Origin: Lactobacillus intestinalis
GTDB lineage: Bacteria; Bacillota; Bacilli; Lactobacillales; Lactobacillaceae
Length of the DNA: 64,000 bases
Assembly (NCBI RefSeq): GCF_024397795.1
Contig: NZ_CP072983.1
Location: 62,001-126,000 of the forward strand
Direction: 5' to 3'
The notes beneath the pieces were generated by a model. That model saw only the letters and a list, made by a program, of their open reading frames with translations. It was not told the origin of the DNA and did not search any database. Shown one piece after another: positions 25,234 through 32,577 of the stretch (positions within the stretch are counted from its first letter, which is position 1; each line of letters begins with the position of its first letter). The translations under genes were made by a program, and so were the position numbers.

Positions 25234-25257
25234 TTTTGTATTATATATAATACAAAA
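25234..25257. repeat. 24-bp perfect palindrome after the Rgg-like gene
   Basis: TTTTGTATTATA and its exact complement TATAATACAAAA abut at the centre. It sits 2 bases after the regulator stop and about 135 bases upstream of the small peptide gene. It could be an operator bound by a dimeric regulator, or part of a weak terminator. Its AT content makes chance more likely than for a GC-rich palindrome. Confidence 0.6.
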
Positions 25258-25270
25258 TAAGATTTATTTG

Positions 25271-25373
25271 TAATAGTCTAGTATTATAACCATTAACAAA
25301 ACATTAAGGAGATGTGATAATTAAATAATATAAAATTTAATAATTAATAAAGCTGTTAGATACTAGACTATTA
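25271..25373. repeat. 14-bp inverted repeat bracketing the leader of the small peptide gene
   Basis: TAATAGTCTAGTAT at 25271-25284 is repeated exactly inverted at 25360-25373, enclosing 75 bases. The right arm ends just before the AAGGAG site of the 39-residue gene. In RNA this would form a long stem with a large loop; in DNA the two arms could be paired regulator sites. Confidence 0.7.
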
Positions 25374-25391
25374 TGAAAAGGAGAATGTCAT

Positions 25392-25511
25392 ATGAATAGT
25401 ACTGAAAAAGAAAAATTAGATGATGTAAAGCAAGCTGAAAAAGTATGGGAAAACTTTAAAGCAGAGTACGAAACAAGAATCCATCATTTTATTGATAAAA
25501 AGGATAATTAA
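25392..25511 (+). CDS. 39-residue precursor-like peptide of the RiPP island
   Basis: A short gene with a strong AAAGGAG site. The peptide is highly charged and probably helical (MNSTEKEKLDDVKQAEKVW...), with aromatic, His and acidic/basic residues in the second half (YETRIHHFIDKKDN). There is no signal peptide, no double glycine and no Cys. It lies between an Rgg-like regulator and genes for an exporter, an ATP-grasp peptide maturase and a SagB-type dehydrogenase. A T-tailed hairpin immediately downstream would make it the most abundant product of the operon, as is common for RiPP precursors. The Lys, Glu, Asp, Thr and Tyr side chains suit ATP-grasp ester or amide cross-linking. Its role is inference; no family is recognised. 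Confidence 0.7.
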   Translation: MNSTEKEKLDDVKQAEKVWENFKAEYETRIHHFIDKKDN

Positions 25512-25513
25512 TT

Positions 25514-25547
25514 AAAAAAGATAAGTCAAAAGTGACTTATCTTTTTT
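25514..25547 (+). terminator. attenuating hairpin between precursor and modification genes
   Basis: AAAAAAGATAAGTCA and TGACTTATCTTTTTT form a 15-bp stem around AAAG with a T run. It lies 3 bases after the peptide stop and 20 before the exporter start, with no clear promoter in between, so partial read-through is expected. Confidence 0.85.
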
Positions 25548-25566
25548 AATAAAATTAGGAGGTACT

Positions 25567-26775
25567 ATGTACTCAGCAAAAATTAATAGAAGACAATTAT
25601 TTAAAGTTGGGACAACATCATTTATAAATGCGTTGGGAGCATCAATTTTTGTTTATGCCTTATCTCTTTACCTATTAAAAGTTACGGGTTCCGCTTTTAG
25701 TTACGGAATGAGTTTATTTGTAGGCCCTATAATTGGCATCTTGCTATCTCCAATTACAGGGCGAGTAATTGATAGAAGTAATCATAAAAAAGTAGCTATA
25801 TTTTCGGAAATTGCATTAATAATAGTAATTGTCTTATTTTTAATAGTATTTAATGAATTAAATACAAGATATTTATATGTTGTAGCAGTAATTTTTATAA
25901 GTTTTTCTGAAATTTGTGCCCGATTTTTTACCTTGACATATTTATCTTCTACTCCAGAAATGGTTGATGAAAATTACCATCAACGTTTGAATTCCATACA
26001 AACAATGAGTAATTCAGTTGCAAGCATTATATCGGCTCCAATTGCTGGTGTTTTAGTAGCAAAAATAGATTTTAATTACATAATTTGTATAGAAATTATT
26101 ACGGAGCTTTTAACTTTATTAATGGTCTATATTACACCGTTTGGTAATGATTCCTCGAATGTAAAGAGAATTACTAAGTCTACTCAAAAAATAGATTTTT
26201 TCAAAAATTATAGAGAAATAGTAATATTTGGTTTTTTTGCTATAATTTCAAATTTTATGAATGCCTTAATGCAAATTGGAGTTCCCTACGTAATAGTGAA
26301 TAAATTGGATAAATCAACTGAAGTGAGTGGAAATTTACAGGGACTTTTTTCTTGGGGAGTATTTCTAGGAGGAGTCTTTATAACTCTAATTACTTTTAAG
26401 AGTCAATTAAAAGTAGTGAAAAAAATATATTTCTTAAATTTTGGAGCGTTAGCTATTTTAGGAATATGTTTAAAATTCTCTTCAATAAATACAATAATTA
26501 TTTTTGCAATATTTGAATTAGTTTTAGGATTGCTAAATGGATTAGCAGATCCCCCATTCTTTACATATATTCAATCGGTAGTACCTAGAGAAAATTTGGG
26601 TCAGGTCAATACATATTTATATACTATAGTCCAATTTCTTACTCCTCTGGGAATACTAACTTATAGCGCTTTGATTGAAATGGTAGATTACAAACTATTG
26701 TTTTTTGTAAACGGGTTGGTCGCCTTGATAATGGCATTAATTATATTGGAAGTAGTAAAAGTAGCGAGGGAATAA
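25567..26775 (+). CDS. MFS transporter, probable peptide exporter or immunity pump
   Basis: A 402-residue major facilitator superfamily protein with about 12 predicted helices. The GRVIDRSNHKK loop at about residues 64-74 is the MFS motif A between helices 2 and 3. The LADPPFFTYIQSVVPRENLGQV region resembles macrolide/multidrug efflux MFS proteins. It lies between the precursor-like gene and the ATP-grasp gene (2-base gap), so export of the mature product or self-protection is the natural role. Such single-subunit exporters replace ABC exporters in some RiPP clusters. Start ATG 25567 has an AGGAGG site. Confidence 0.82.
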   Translation: MYSAKINRRQLFKVGTTSFINALGASIFVYALSLYLLKVTGSAFSYGMSLFVGPIIGILLSPITGRVIDRSNHKKVAIFSEIALIIVIVLFLIVFNELNTRYLYVVAVIFISFSEICARFFTLTYLSSTPEMVDENYHQRLNSIQTMSNSVASIISAPIAGVLVAKIDFNYIICIEIITELLTLLMVYITPFGNDSSNVKRITKSTQKIDFFKNYREIVIFGFFAIISNFMNALMQIGVPYVIVNKLDKSTEVSGNLQGLFSWGVFLGGVFITLITFKSQLKVVKKIYFLNFGALAILGICLKFSSINTIIIFAIFELVLGLLNGLADPPFFTYIQSVVPRENLGQVNTYLYTIVQFLTPLGILTYSALIEMVDYKLLFFVNGLVALIMALIILEVVKVARE

Positions 26776-26777
26776 AT

Positions 26778-27833
26778 ATGAAAACACCGTTTTTATATAA
26801 TGAAAATGATAATGTGTTAAATATAAGTAATAATTCTAAAAATATGGATTATAGATATAATATGCAAAAAATTTTAGGACAAAGTGCATTAAAAGATATC
26901 CAGTTTGAACGCAGGATTATAATTTTTACTCGATACGATGATCCTGAAATTGATTACTTAGGTAAGGAATTTTTAAAGAACAAAATAGATTATTTAAGAA
27001 TAAATATAGAAGACTTATTGAAACATACGGTAATAAATTTAGTTCCAGATTCAAAGTCTGATAGCTTTATTTCACATTATTGTGAAAAAATATCTTTGAA
27101 TGAAATAGATGCTATTTGGTTTAGACATTTTTCATTACAGTCTTTGCAATTCCCTAAAGATTATGATGAAGTTGCGAAAGAATATGTGGTTGAGCAGTGG
27201 AATAGTATATTTGAAAGTTTAAATAACTGGGGAATAAATATAATAAACAAATATAGATCTTGGGAACATTTACCTAAACCAAGACAATTAAAAATTGCAA
27301 GTTCAATAGGAATGAAGATTCCAAAGACTAATATAATAAATAAAAAATTTGAAACTAGTAAGGTTCAATTTGTTAAGGCAGTTATGAGTCATAATATAGA
27401 AATTACTCCTAATATTATTAATCGGATTTATGGAAAAAAGGTAAAGATAGAAAATATTAATGATGAAGAACTGGAAGTAACTCCATCTATATTTCAAAAT
27501 TATATACCTAATAATCAGGAAGTCAGAGTGACATTTTTTGGCTCGAATTTTTCAGCGGCAACCTATAAAAATGTAGAAATGGATGATTGGCATAATCAAG
27601 GTATATATGGATTTAATATTATTCCATATAATATTCCAAATGAATTGCAAGATTTATTAAATAAATTTATATCTTATACTCGACTTAAAGTAGGTACAAT
27701 TGACCTTATTAATGAAAATGGAAAATGGTTCTTTTTAGAAGTTAATACAAATGGGGATTGGAGATGGTTGGAAGTACAAAGTAAGCAAAATATTAGTCAA
27801 GACTGTATTAGATTTTTGAAGGAGGAAATATGA
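26778..27833 (+). CDS. ATP-grasp ribosomal peptide maturase (graspetide ligase-like)
   Basis: A 351-residue ATP-grasp protein of the type that modifies RiPP precursors (MvdC/MvdD-like and grasp-with-spasm enzymes). The N-terminal pre-ATP-grasp domain has IIIFTRYDDPEIDYLG and DAIWFRHFS (residue 113 onward), equivalent to the vWyRR signature. The ATP-grasp part has FQNYIPNNQEVRVTFFG and the end motif GTIDLI...FLEVNTNGDWRWLE (Glu332), which carries the metal-binding residues. Known relatives join side-chain carboxylates to Ser/Thr/Lys side chains as esters or amides. It overlaps the dehydrogenase gene by ATGA, implying coupled translation. Substrate is presumed to be the 25392 peptide. Confidence 0.85.
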   Translation: MKTPFLYNENDNVLNISNNSKNMDYRYNMQKILGQSALKDIQFERRIIIFTRYDDPEIDYLGKEFLKNKIDYLRINIEDLLKHTVINLVPDSKSDSFISHYCEKISLNEIDAIWFRHFSLQSLQFPKDYDEVAKEYVVEQWNSIFESLNNWGINIINKYRSWEHLPKPRQLKIASSIGMKIPKTNIINKKFETSKVQFVKAVMSHNIEITPNIINRIYGKKVKIENINDEELEVTPSIFQNYIPNNQEVRVTFFGSNFSAATYKNVEMDDWHNQGIYGFNIIPYNIPNELQDLLNKFISYTRLKVGTIDLINENGKWFFLEVNTNGDWRWLEVQSKQNISQDCIRFLKEEI

Positions 27834-28933
27834 TGTTGTTTCAAATTAATAATGATATAGTTATATTTTTTAAAGATTCTAAGATAATTCTTGACTTATA
27901 TAAGAGTCATAAACAATTAGCTATTAATAAAAAGTTTTTCAAAGTATTGTTATACTTTAGTTCTCCTAAAGATATTGAAAAACTAAATACTAATGAGCTT
28001 GAGGATGAGTCAATAAATTTAGTAAGTGTGACTAAAGAATTTATAAATAAAGGAGTTTTAGTTCCAGTTAACTTTGCCAAAGATGATTACTCTATTGATA
28101 CATTTAATAAATCAATTCAATATTTTTATTGGGCAAATAAAGAAGATAAAGATGAAAACTATCAATCTACTTATAATGAGTTTTGGGAACTAAATAAAAA
28201 AAGATATTTACAGCCTTCAATATATAAAAATTATGCTTCTTCTAAAACTATCAATCTTCCTTTCCCTACAGAATTTTCAAGTGATCTTTTAAAAAGTATA
28301 ACTAATCGGCAATCAATACGATATACTCTCCACAATAATGATATTTCCTTACAAACTCTATCAAATTTGCTTTATTATTCTAATGGAGAGGCGTCCTATG
28401 CATTTGATATGGGAATGGGAGAAGCTATATTTAAATATATTCCAACCCCTGGTGGACGAGCTTCGAGTGAACTATATTTAGTAAATTTTGAAGTAAATAG
28501 TATTCCATATGGTATTTTTCATTATTCTGTAAAAAGTAATTCTTTAGAATTAATAAAAAAAGGAAATTTTAGAAAAATAATGTTTAATATTGCTGGGAAT
28601 CAAGAGCAAGTAAAAACAACAAGTTTAATGTTAATATCTACATCAAGAATAGATAGAATAGCGTGGAAATATCAAGATGCCGCAGGATATAGGGCAATTT
28701 ATTTAGAAGCAGGTGCTCTAATGCAAAATTTATACCTGCTAGCGTCAGCTTTAGAATTAGGAATAGGAGTAATAGGAACCTTTAAAGATAAAGAAATAGA
28801 TTCTTACTTAAATTTAGATCCTGATAAAGAAATAGTGACAGCATTATACACGGTAGGAAAAAGAAAGAACTTAACTAGGTTTGATAGACCAACACTTGAA
28901 GAATATAGAAAGGCAAATGATCAAAATGGCTAA
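27830..28933 (+). CDS. SagB-type FMN-dependent dehydrogenase
   Basis: A 367-residue protein with an N-terminal domain of about 150 residues and a C-terminal nitroreductase-fold domain of SagB/ThcOx type. Landmarks are NRQSIRYTLHNNDIS, TPGGRASSELYLV (208 onward), RIAWKYQDAAGYRAIYLEAG, and NLYLLASALELGIGVIGTF. In TOMM and thiopeptide clusters these enzymes oxidise azolines made by a YcaO partner. No YcaO or cyclodehydratase is present here, so it probably dehydrogenates something else, for example a residue or ring made by the ATP-grasp enzyme. The N-terminal part may contact the precursor. Very low GC and AUA-rich codons mark it as part of the island. Confidence 0.85.
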   Translation: MMLFQINNDIVIFFKDSKIILDLYKSHKQLAINKKFFKVLLYFSSPKDIEKLNTNELEDESINLVSVTKEFINKGVLVPVNFAKDDYSIDTFNKSIQYFYWANKEDKDENYQSTYNEFWELNKKRYLQPSIYKNYASSKTINLPFPTEFSSDLLKSITNRQSIRYTLHNNDISLQTLSNLLYYSNGEASYAFDMGMGEAIFKYIPTPGGRASSELYLVNFEVNSIPYGIFHYSVKSNSLELIKKGNFRKIMFNIAGNQEQVKTTSLMLISTSRIDRIAWKYQDAAGYRAIYLEAGALMQNLYLLASALELGIGVIGTFKDKEIDSYLNLDPDKEIVTALYTVGKRKNLTRFDRPTLEEYRKANDQNG

Positions 28934-29228
28934 TATGTCACTACTTGAGTTTATAAATAAAAATGATTATTGTATTGTTTTTGTTATAGACAGTAATCAT
29001 TTTTCAAGCAAATTATTTGAAGAAAGATTATCAAAAATACAAATCGGGGTACAATATTTATTAGTAGAATTAAGTGAAGTAAAATACTTTGCCGAATATT
29101 TTAATTTGGTTATCGTTCCAACAACATTATTTTTTAAAAGTGGGAATCTTATAGGCAAATTACAAGGATTAGTAAATAGTGATAATTTAACTGCATCTAT
29201 AGAATTTTATAGGAAAATTGAAGAATAA
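28926..29228 (+). CDS. thioredoxin-fold protein without active-site cysteines
   Basis: A small protein of about 100 residues. LSEVKYFAEYFNLVIVPTTLFFKSGNLIGKLQG matches the thioredoxin beta3-alpha3-beta4 region including the cis-Pro (VPTT). At the CxxC position the sequence is DSNHFSSKLFEE, so both redox cysteines are absent. It cannot be a classical disulfide reductase and may be a peptide-binding or scaffolding partner of the ATP-grasp and SagB enzymes. The frame is open from 28881; ATG 28926 is chosen as the longest start that avoids deep overlap with sagB, with ATG 28917 and 28935 as alternatives. It is last in the operon and followed by a terminator. Confidence 0.65.
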   Translation: MANMSLLEFINKNDYCIVFVIDSNHFSSKLFEERLSKIQIGVQYLLVELSEVKYFAEYFNLVIVPTTLFFKSGNLIGKLQGLVNSDNLTASIEFYRKIEE

Positions 29229-29229
29229 T

Positions 29230-29278
29230 AAAAAGCGCCTAAGGATCAATTGGTAATAAAGATCTTTAGGTGCTTTCT
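29230..29278. terminator. bidirectional terminator at the right edge of the island
   Basis: AAGCGCCTAAGGATC pairs with GATCTTTAGGTGCTTT. It closes the peptide operon and the convergent htpX operon. Confidence 0.75.
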
Positions 29279-29279
29279 A

Positions 29280-30170
29280 TTACATTTTTTCAAGACGTGC
29301 AATTCTATCAGCTGTTGGGGGATGCGTATCAAATAAACTTCCGTTATGTTTAAATGGATTTTCAATATACATCCCACTACTTGAACGATCAGCTTGCTTC
29401 ATTGGCTGACTACCTTCGATTTTTTCTAAAGCAGAAATTAGTCCCTGTGGATTTCTTGTTAATTCTACTGAACTAGCATCAGCTAAGTATTCTCGATTGC
29501 GTGAGAGGGCCATTTGAGCTAGTGACGCTGACAATGGTCCTAAAATCAAGACGAATAAGATTGCGACTACTCTAATAATCATTGCAAAAGCGTTGTTGTC
29601 TTCTTCGTCATCATTGCGGCTTCGACTGCCACCCCACCAAATCCACCGACTAGCCATTCCTGAAATAAAAGAAATGACTCCGACCAACACTACAGCAATT
29701 GTTGAAATGCGAATATCATAGTTTCTTATATGTGAAATTTCGTGTCCTAAAACACCCTCTAGCTCTTCACGATTCATCATATTCAACAGGCCGCTTGTAA
29801 CGGCCACAGCGCTATGATCTGGGTCTCTTCCAGTCGCAAAAGCATTAGGACTAGGATCATCAATAATAAACACTCTAGGCATTGGAACGCGTCCTACCAT
29901 CGCCATATCTTCGACAATATGCCATAACTCTGGATTGTCTTGTTCATGGATCTCTTGGGCATGATTTAAACTCATCACCATATTGGCAGGATTTTGCATA
30001 ACAATGAATAAATAGATAAGGCTTCCTAAAAAGGCAATAATAATTCCCCCATAGGGAGAATTACTAAACATATAACCTAGTCCAGCCCCAACTAAGGTTA
30101 AAATTATCACAAAAAGAACCATAATAATCGCAGTTTTACGCTTATTACGTGCAATTTGTTGGTATAACAT
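29280..30170 (-). CDS. htpX: HtpX zinc metalloprotease
   Basis: A membrane-bound M48 metalloprotease of 296 residues that degrades misfolded membrane proteins. Two N-terminal helices (about 14-55) are followed by the zinc site GHEISHIRN (about 142-150), two further helices, and the third ligand region NREYLADASSVEL. The C-terminal FDTHPPTADRIARL is the family end motif. It begins 2 bases after lemA, forming the conserved lemA-htpX pair of lactic acid bacteria. Confidence 0.96.
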   Translation of the reverse strand: MLYQQIARNKRKTAIIMVLFVIILTLVGAGLGYMFSNSPYGGIIIAFLGSLIYLFIVMQNPANMVMSLNHAQEIHEQDNPELWHIVEDMAMVGRVPMPRVFIIDDPSPNAFATGRDPDHSAVAVTSGLLNMMNREELEGVLGHEISHIRNYDIRISTIAVVLVGVISFISGMASRWIWWGGSRSRNDDEEDNNAFAMIIRVVAILFVLILGPLSASLAQMALSRNREYLADASSVELTRNPQGLISALEKIEGSQPMKQADRSSSGMYIENPFKHNGSLFDTHPPTADRIARLEKM

Positions 30171-30172
30171 CT

Positions 30173-30733
30173 TTAAAACTTAACCTTTGGCACTTCTTTT
30201 TCTTCTTGAGGTGTTTCAAGGTAATCAACTTTCTTGAAACCGTGAATTTTAGCCACGATATTAGATGGAAAAGTTAAAAGACGTTGGTCGTATTGAGCAG
30301 CACTTGAATTGTAAAGCTGACGTGAATATGCAATCTTGTTTTCGGTGTTGGTTAATTCTTCTTGAAGTTTCAAGAAGTTTTCGTTAGCCTTCAAATCAGG
30401 ATAGTTTTCTGATAAGGCAAAAATAGTTTTAAGTGAATCGGTAATTTCGTTAGAAACCTTCAAAGTTTCCTCATGATTATCCGCAGGAATTTGAGTTAAT
30501 TGGTTTCTTAATTGAACAACCTTTTCAAAAGTTTCACTTTCATGTTTGGCATAGCCTTTAACGGTTTCTACTAAGTTAGGAATTAAATCGTTACGGCGTT
30601 TTAATTGAACGTCGATTTGGCTCCAACTTTCTTCAGTGTAGATTTTAGCTCTTTGCAAACCGTTGTAAGCTGTAATATAAATTGCAATCACTAAGACTAC
30701 AATAATTAAAATTATCCATAATAATGGTGACAT
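30173..30733 (-). CDS. lemA: LemA family protein
   Basis: A 186-residue LemA protein with one N-terminal membrane helix (LLWIILIIVVLVIAIYITAY) and a helical bundle. RNDLIPNLVETVKGYAKHE at about residues 47-65 is the signature motif, and YNSSAAQYDQRLLTFPSNIVA closes the domain. Function is not known in detail; co-occurrence with HtpX suggests membrane stress handling. The GGAGGG site lies 6 bases before ATG. First gene of the pair. Confidence 0.95.
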   Translation of the reverse strand: MSPLLWIILIIVVLVIAIYITAYNGLQRAKIYTEESWSQIDVQLKRRNDLIPNLVETVKGYAKHESETFEKVVQLRNQLTQIPADNHEETLKVSNEITDSLKTIFALSENYPDLKANENFLKLQEELTNTENKIAYSRQLYNSSAAQYDQRLLTFPSNIVAKIHGFKKVDYLETPQEEKEVPKVKF

Positions 30734-30800
30734 TGCATTCCCTCCGTTACGGTAAAAGTATTATTTAGATTTTACTAATTTTAGAAATTTTCCGCAATCA

Positions 30801-30828
30801 AAAAAGATGCTAAAATCAGCATCTTTAG
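30801..30828. terminator. terminator upstream of lemA / end of permease gene
   Basis: AAAGATGCT AAAATC AGCATCTTT with flanking A and T runs; on the minus strand it ends the region upstream of the permease stop at 30835. Confidence 0.7.
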
Positions 30829-30834
30829 TGAAAA

Positions 30835-31935
30835 TTAGATTTTAAGAAGTAGCCAACCAACAGCAGTTAGGATAATCAATCCAACGAATTGCATCACAAT
30901 CCATTCCTTGAAGAATTTTCCTTTGCTTACACTAGCGTGTTGGTTGAAAGTTTTCAAAACTAGCATGTTAGCCATTGAGCCGATTGGAGAACCAAAACCA
31001 CCGATGTTTGATCCTAAGAATAAAGCTTCAACATATGTAGTAAACTTACCAACTAAAATAGTTGAAGGAACGTTACTCATAATTTGACTGGAAAGAATAG
31101 AAGCAAAGTAAGTTGAAGTTTCTGAATGAACCATCATATGAATTGCTCCTACAATTGCTGGAATTTGCTGAATATCACTGATGAAAATAAAGAATCCAGT
31201 GAAAGTTAATAGCAATGCGTAGTCAATTTTAAGCATGATGCGTGGATTAATAAGGAGGGCCAAAAGAATAGAAATAAGCATTGGCCATACAATGTTAACG
31301 ATTCTGAACACACCAAAAAAGAAAAAGATGAATACAGCAGTAGTAATTAAAGTTGGACGCCAGCTAATCTTAATGCTTTCAGTTTTTTGGACAGGGATCT
31401 TTTCTTTGGGGATAAAGACAAAGACGATACCCAGAATGATTAGTGACGCAACTAAATAAGGAACAGACCATGCAAAAAATTGCACAGCGTTAACATCGTA
31501 TCTACTTACCAGGAAAATGTTGTGAGGATTTCCCCACGGAGTAAAGGCAGCCCCAATGTTGGCTCCCATTCCAATTAAAGTAACTGGTAAAATCTGCGGT
31601 AATTTATATTTTTTTGCAATGTTTAAATATAACGGAATTAAAGTTAAGGCTGTAATGTCATTGCCTAGGAACATCCCTGAAATTACTGCCAAAAGAGTAA
31701 ACAACATGTTTAGCTTTCGAGTATTATCAGCGATACTAGTGAGTTTATAGGCAAGTACATCAAGCACATGCAAATAAGCATAGATTTGAATAATCGTCAG
31801 CATTGCAGCAACTGAATATAAAGTATGAAAGTTAATATCTTCAAATCTTGGTCGCGCAAAAAAAAGGCTGACGACTGTTATCAGTACGGTAATTTGTAAA
31901 ATTCTGTCTTTAGCAATATTCTTTAAGACGGTCAT
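30835..31935 (-). CDS. SLC13/ArsB-like ion transporter
   Basis: A 366-residue membrane protein with about 10 predicted helices, of the ion transporter superfamily (SLC13/CitM/ArsB type). The paired re-entrant motifs are visible as FLGNDITALTLIPL and GANIGAAFTPWGNPHN in the first half and SNVPSTILVG and GSNIGGFGSPIGSMANML in the second. Substrates in this family include dicarboxylates, citrate, sulfate and arsenite, and none can be chosen here. It stands alone with a GAGGGGG ribosome binding site. The gene is slightly short for the family but both repeats are complete. Confidence 0.82.
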   Translation of the reverse strand: MTVLKNIAKDRILQITVLITVVSLFFARPRFEDINFHTLYSVAAMLTIIQIYAYLHVLDVLAYKLTSIADNTRKLNMLFTLLAVISGMFLGNDITALTLIPLYLNIAKKYKLPQILPVTLIGMGANIGAAFTPWGNPHNIFLVSRYDVNAVQFFAWSVPYLVASLIILGIVFVFIPKEKIPVQKTESIKISWRPTLITTAVFIFFFFGVFRIVNIVWPMLISILLALLINPRIMLKIDYALLLTFTGFFIFISDIQQIPAIVGAIHMMVHSETSTYFASILSSQIMSNVPSTILVGKFTTYVEALFLGSNIGGFGSPIGSMANMLVLKTFNQHASVSKGKFFKEWIVMQFVGLIILTAVGWLLLKI

Positions 31936-32123
31936 AAAAGGTCCCCCTCACGTATTACAATCGTCCAAAAACTCTATTTACCATTTTGAGCCTTTTTAGC
32001 GGTGCTTGCAATAATAAATTTTAGAAAAAGTAAATAGTTTGGTATTTTGAGCAGATAAATTGTGCAAATGAGGGTTAGTTGGTATATTTTTCCTAAGATG
32101 TTTAATTAAGAAGGGGTAAAATT

Positions 32124-32516
32124 ATGGATTTAAAAATGAACATTAAAGATGATGCTGCAGAAATCATCAAAAAGCATGTTAAAGATGGTCAAGTTGTTCT
32201 CTTGGCTTTGAATGATGGTTCTACTAAATACTCAAAGCAAGGTGGGACTTGTACGATTGGAGCAAATTTTGAGTTTGTAGTGTTAGACAAAAAAGATCCA
32301 GATTATGATATTAAAATTGAAAATAATGCTGGTCTTGATCTTTACACTGCTAAAGCAGAAACAGGATTTTTAGAAGATAATTTAGTAGTAAATGCTAGAA
32401 ATGCCACCTTAAGCTTGTCTGATGACAGTGGAATTATTGATGGGGCAGTTGGAGTAGTTAACTTCAAGCCATCTGAAATCACAGAAAAGGATATGCAAGA
32501 AGGCAAAACTTGCTAA
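32124..32516 (+). CDS. iron-sulfur cluster biosynthesis (HesB/YqkB-like) family protein
   Basis: A 130-residue protein resembling the YqkB branch of the HesB/IscA fold common in lactobacilli: NIKDDAAEIIKKHV at the start and a beta-rich body ending GVVNFKPSEITEKDMQ. Only two cysteines occur (GGTCTIG and the C-terminal Cys), not the three of true A-type carriers, so direct cluster transfer is doubtful. It is monocistronic with a terminator at 32527. An AAGGGG site precedes the ATG. Confidence 0.65.
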   Translation: MDLKMNIKDDAAEIIKKHVKDGQVVLLALNDGSTKYSKQGGTCTIGANFEFVVLDKKDPDYDIKIENNAGLDLYTAKAETGFLEDNLVVNARNATLSLSDDSGIIDGAVGVVNFKPSEITEKDMQEGKTC

Positions 32517-32526
32517 AATCGAATCT

Positions 32527-32557
32527 AAGCGTACTTCTTTGAAGTGCGCTTTTTTTG
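32527..32557 (+). terminator. terminator of the HesB-like gene
   Basis: AGCGTACTTC TTT GAAGTGCGCT followed by seven T. Confidence 0.85.
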
Positions 32558-32577
32558 TAAAATAAGGAAGGTGAATT

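Noticed and set aside
25271..25373. CRISPR or transposon ends from the inverted repeat in the peptide leader
   Set aside because: It is a single pair of 14-bp arms with no repeat array, no transposase and no target duplication.
25258..25391. A short hydrophobic pheromone (SHP-like) gene beside the Rgg-like regulator
   Set aside because: The only ribosome binding site in the gap opens frames of four codons or fewer; no hydrophobic peptide of 15-30 residues is encoded.
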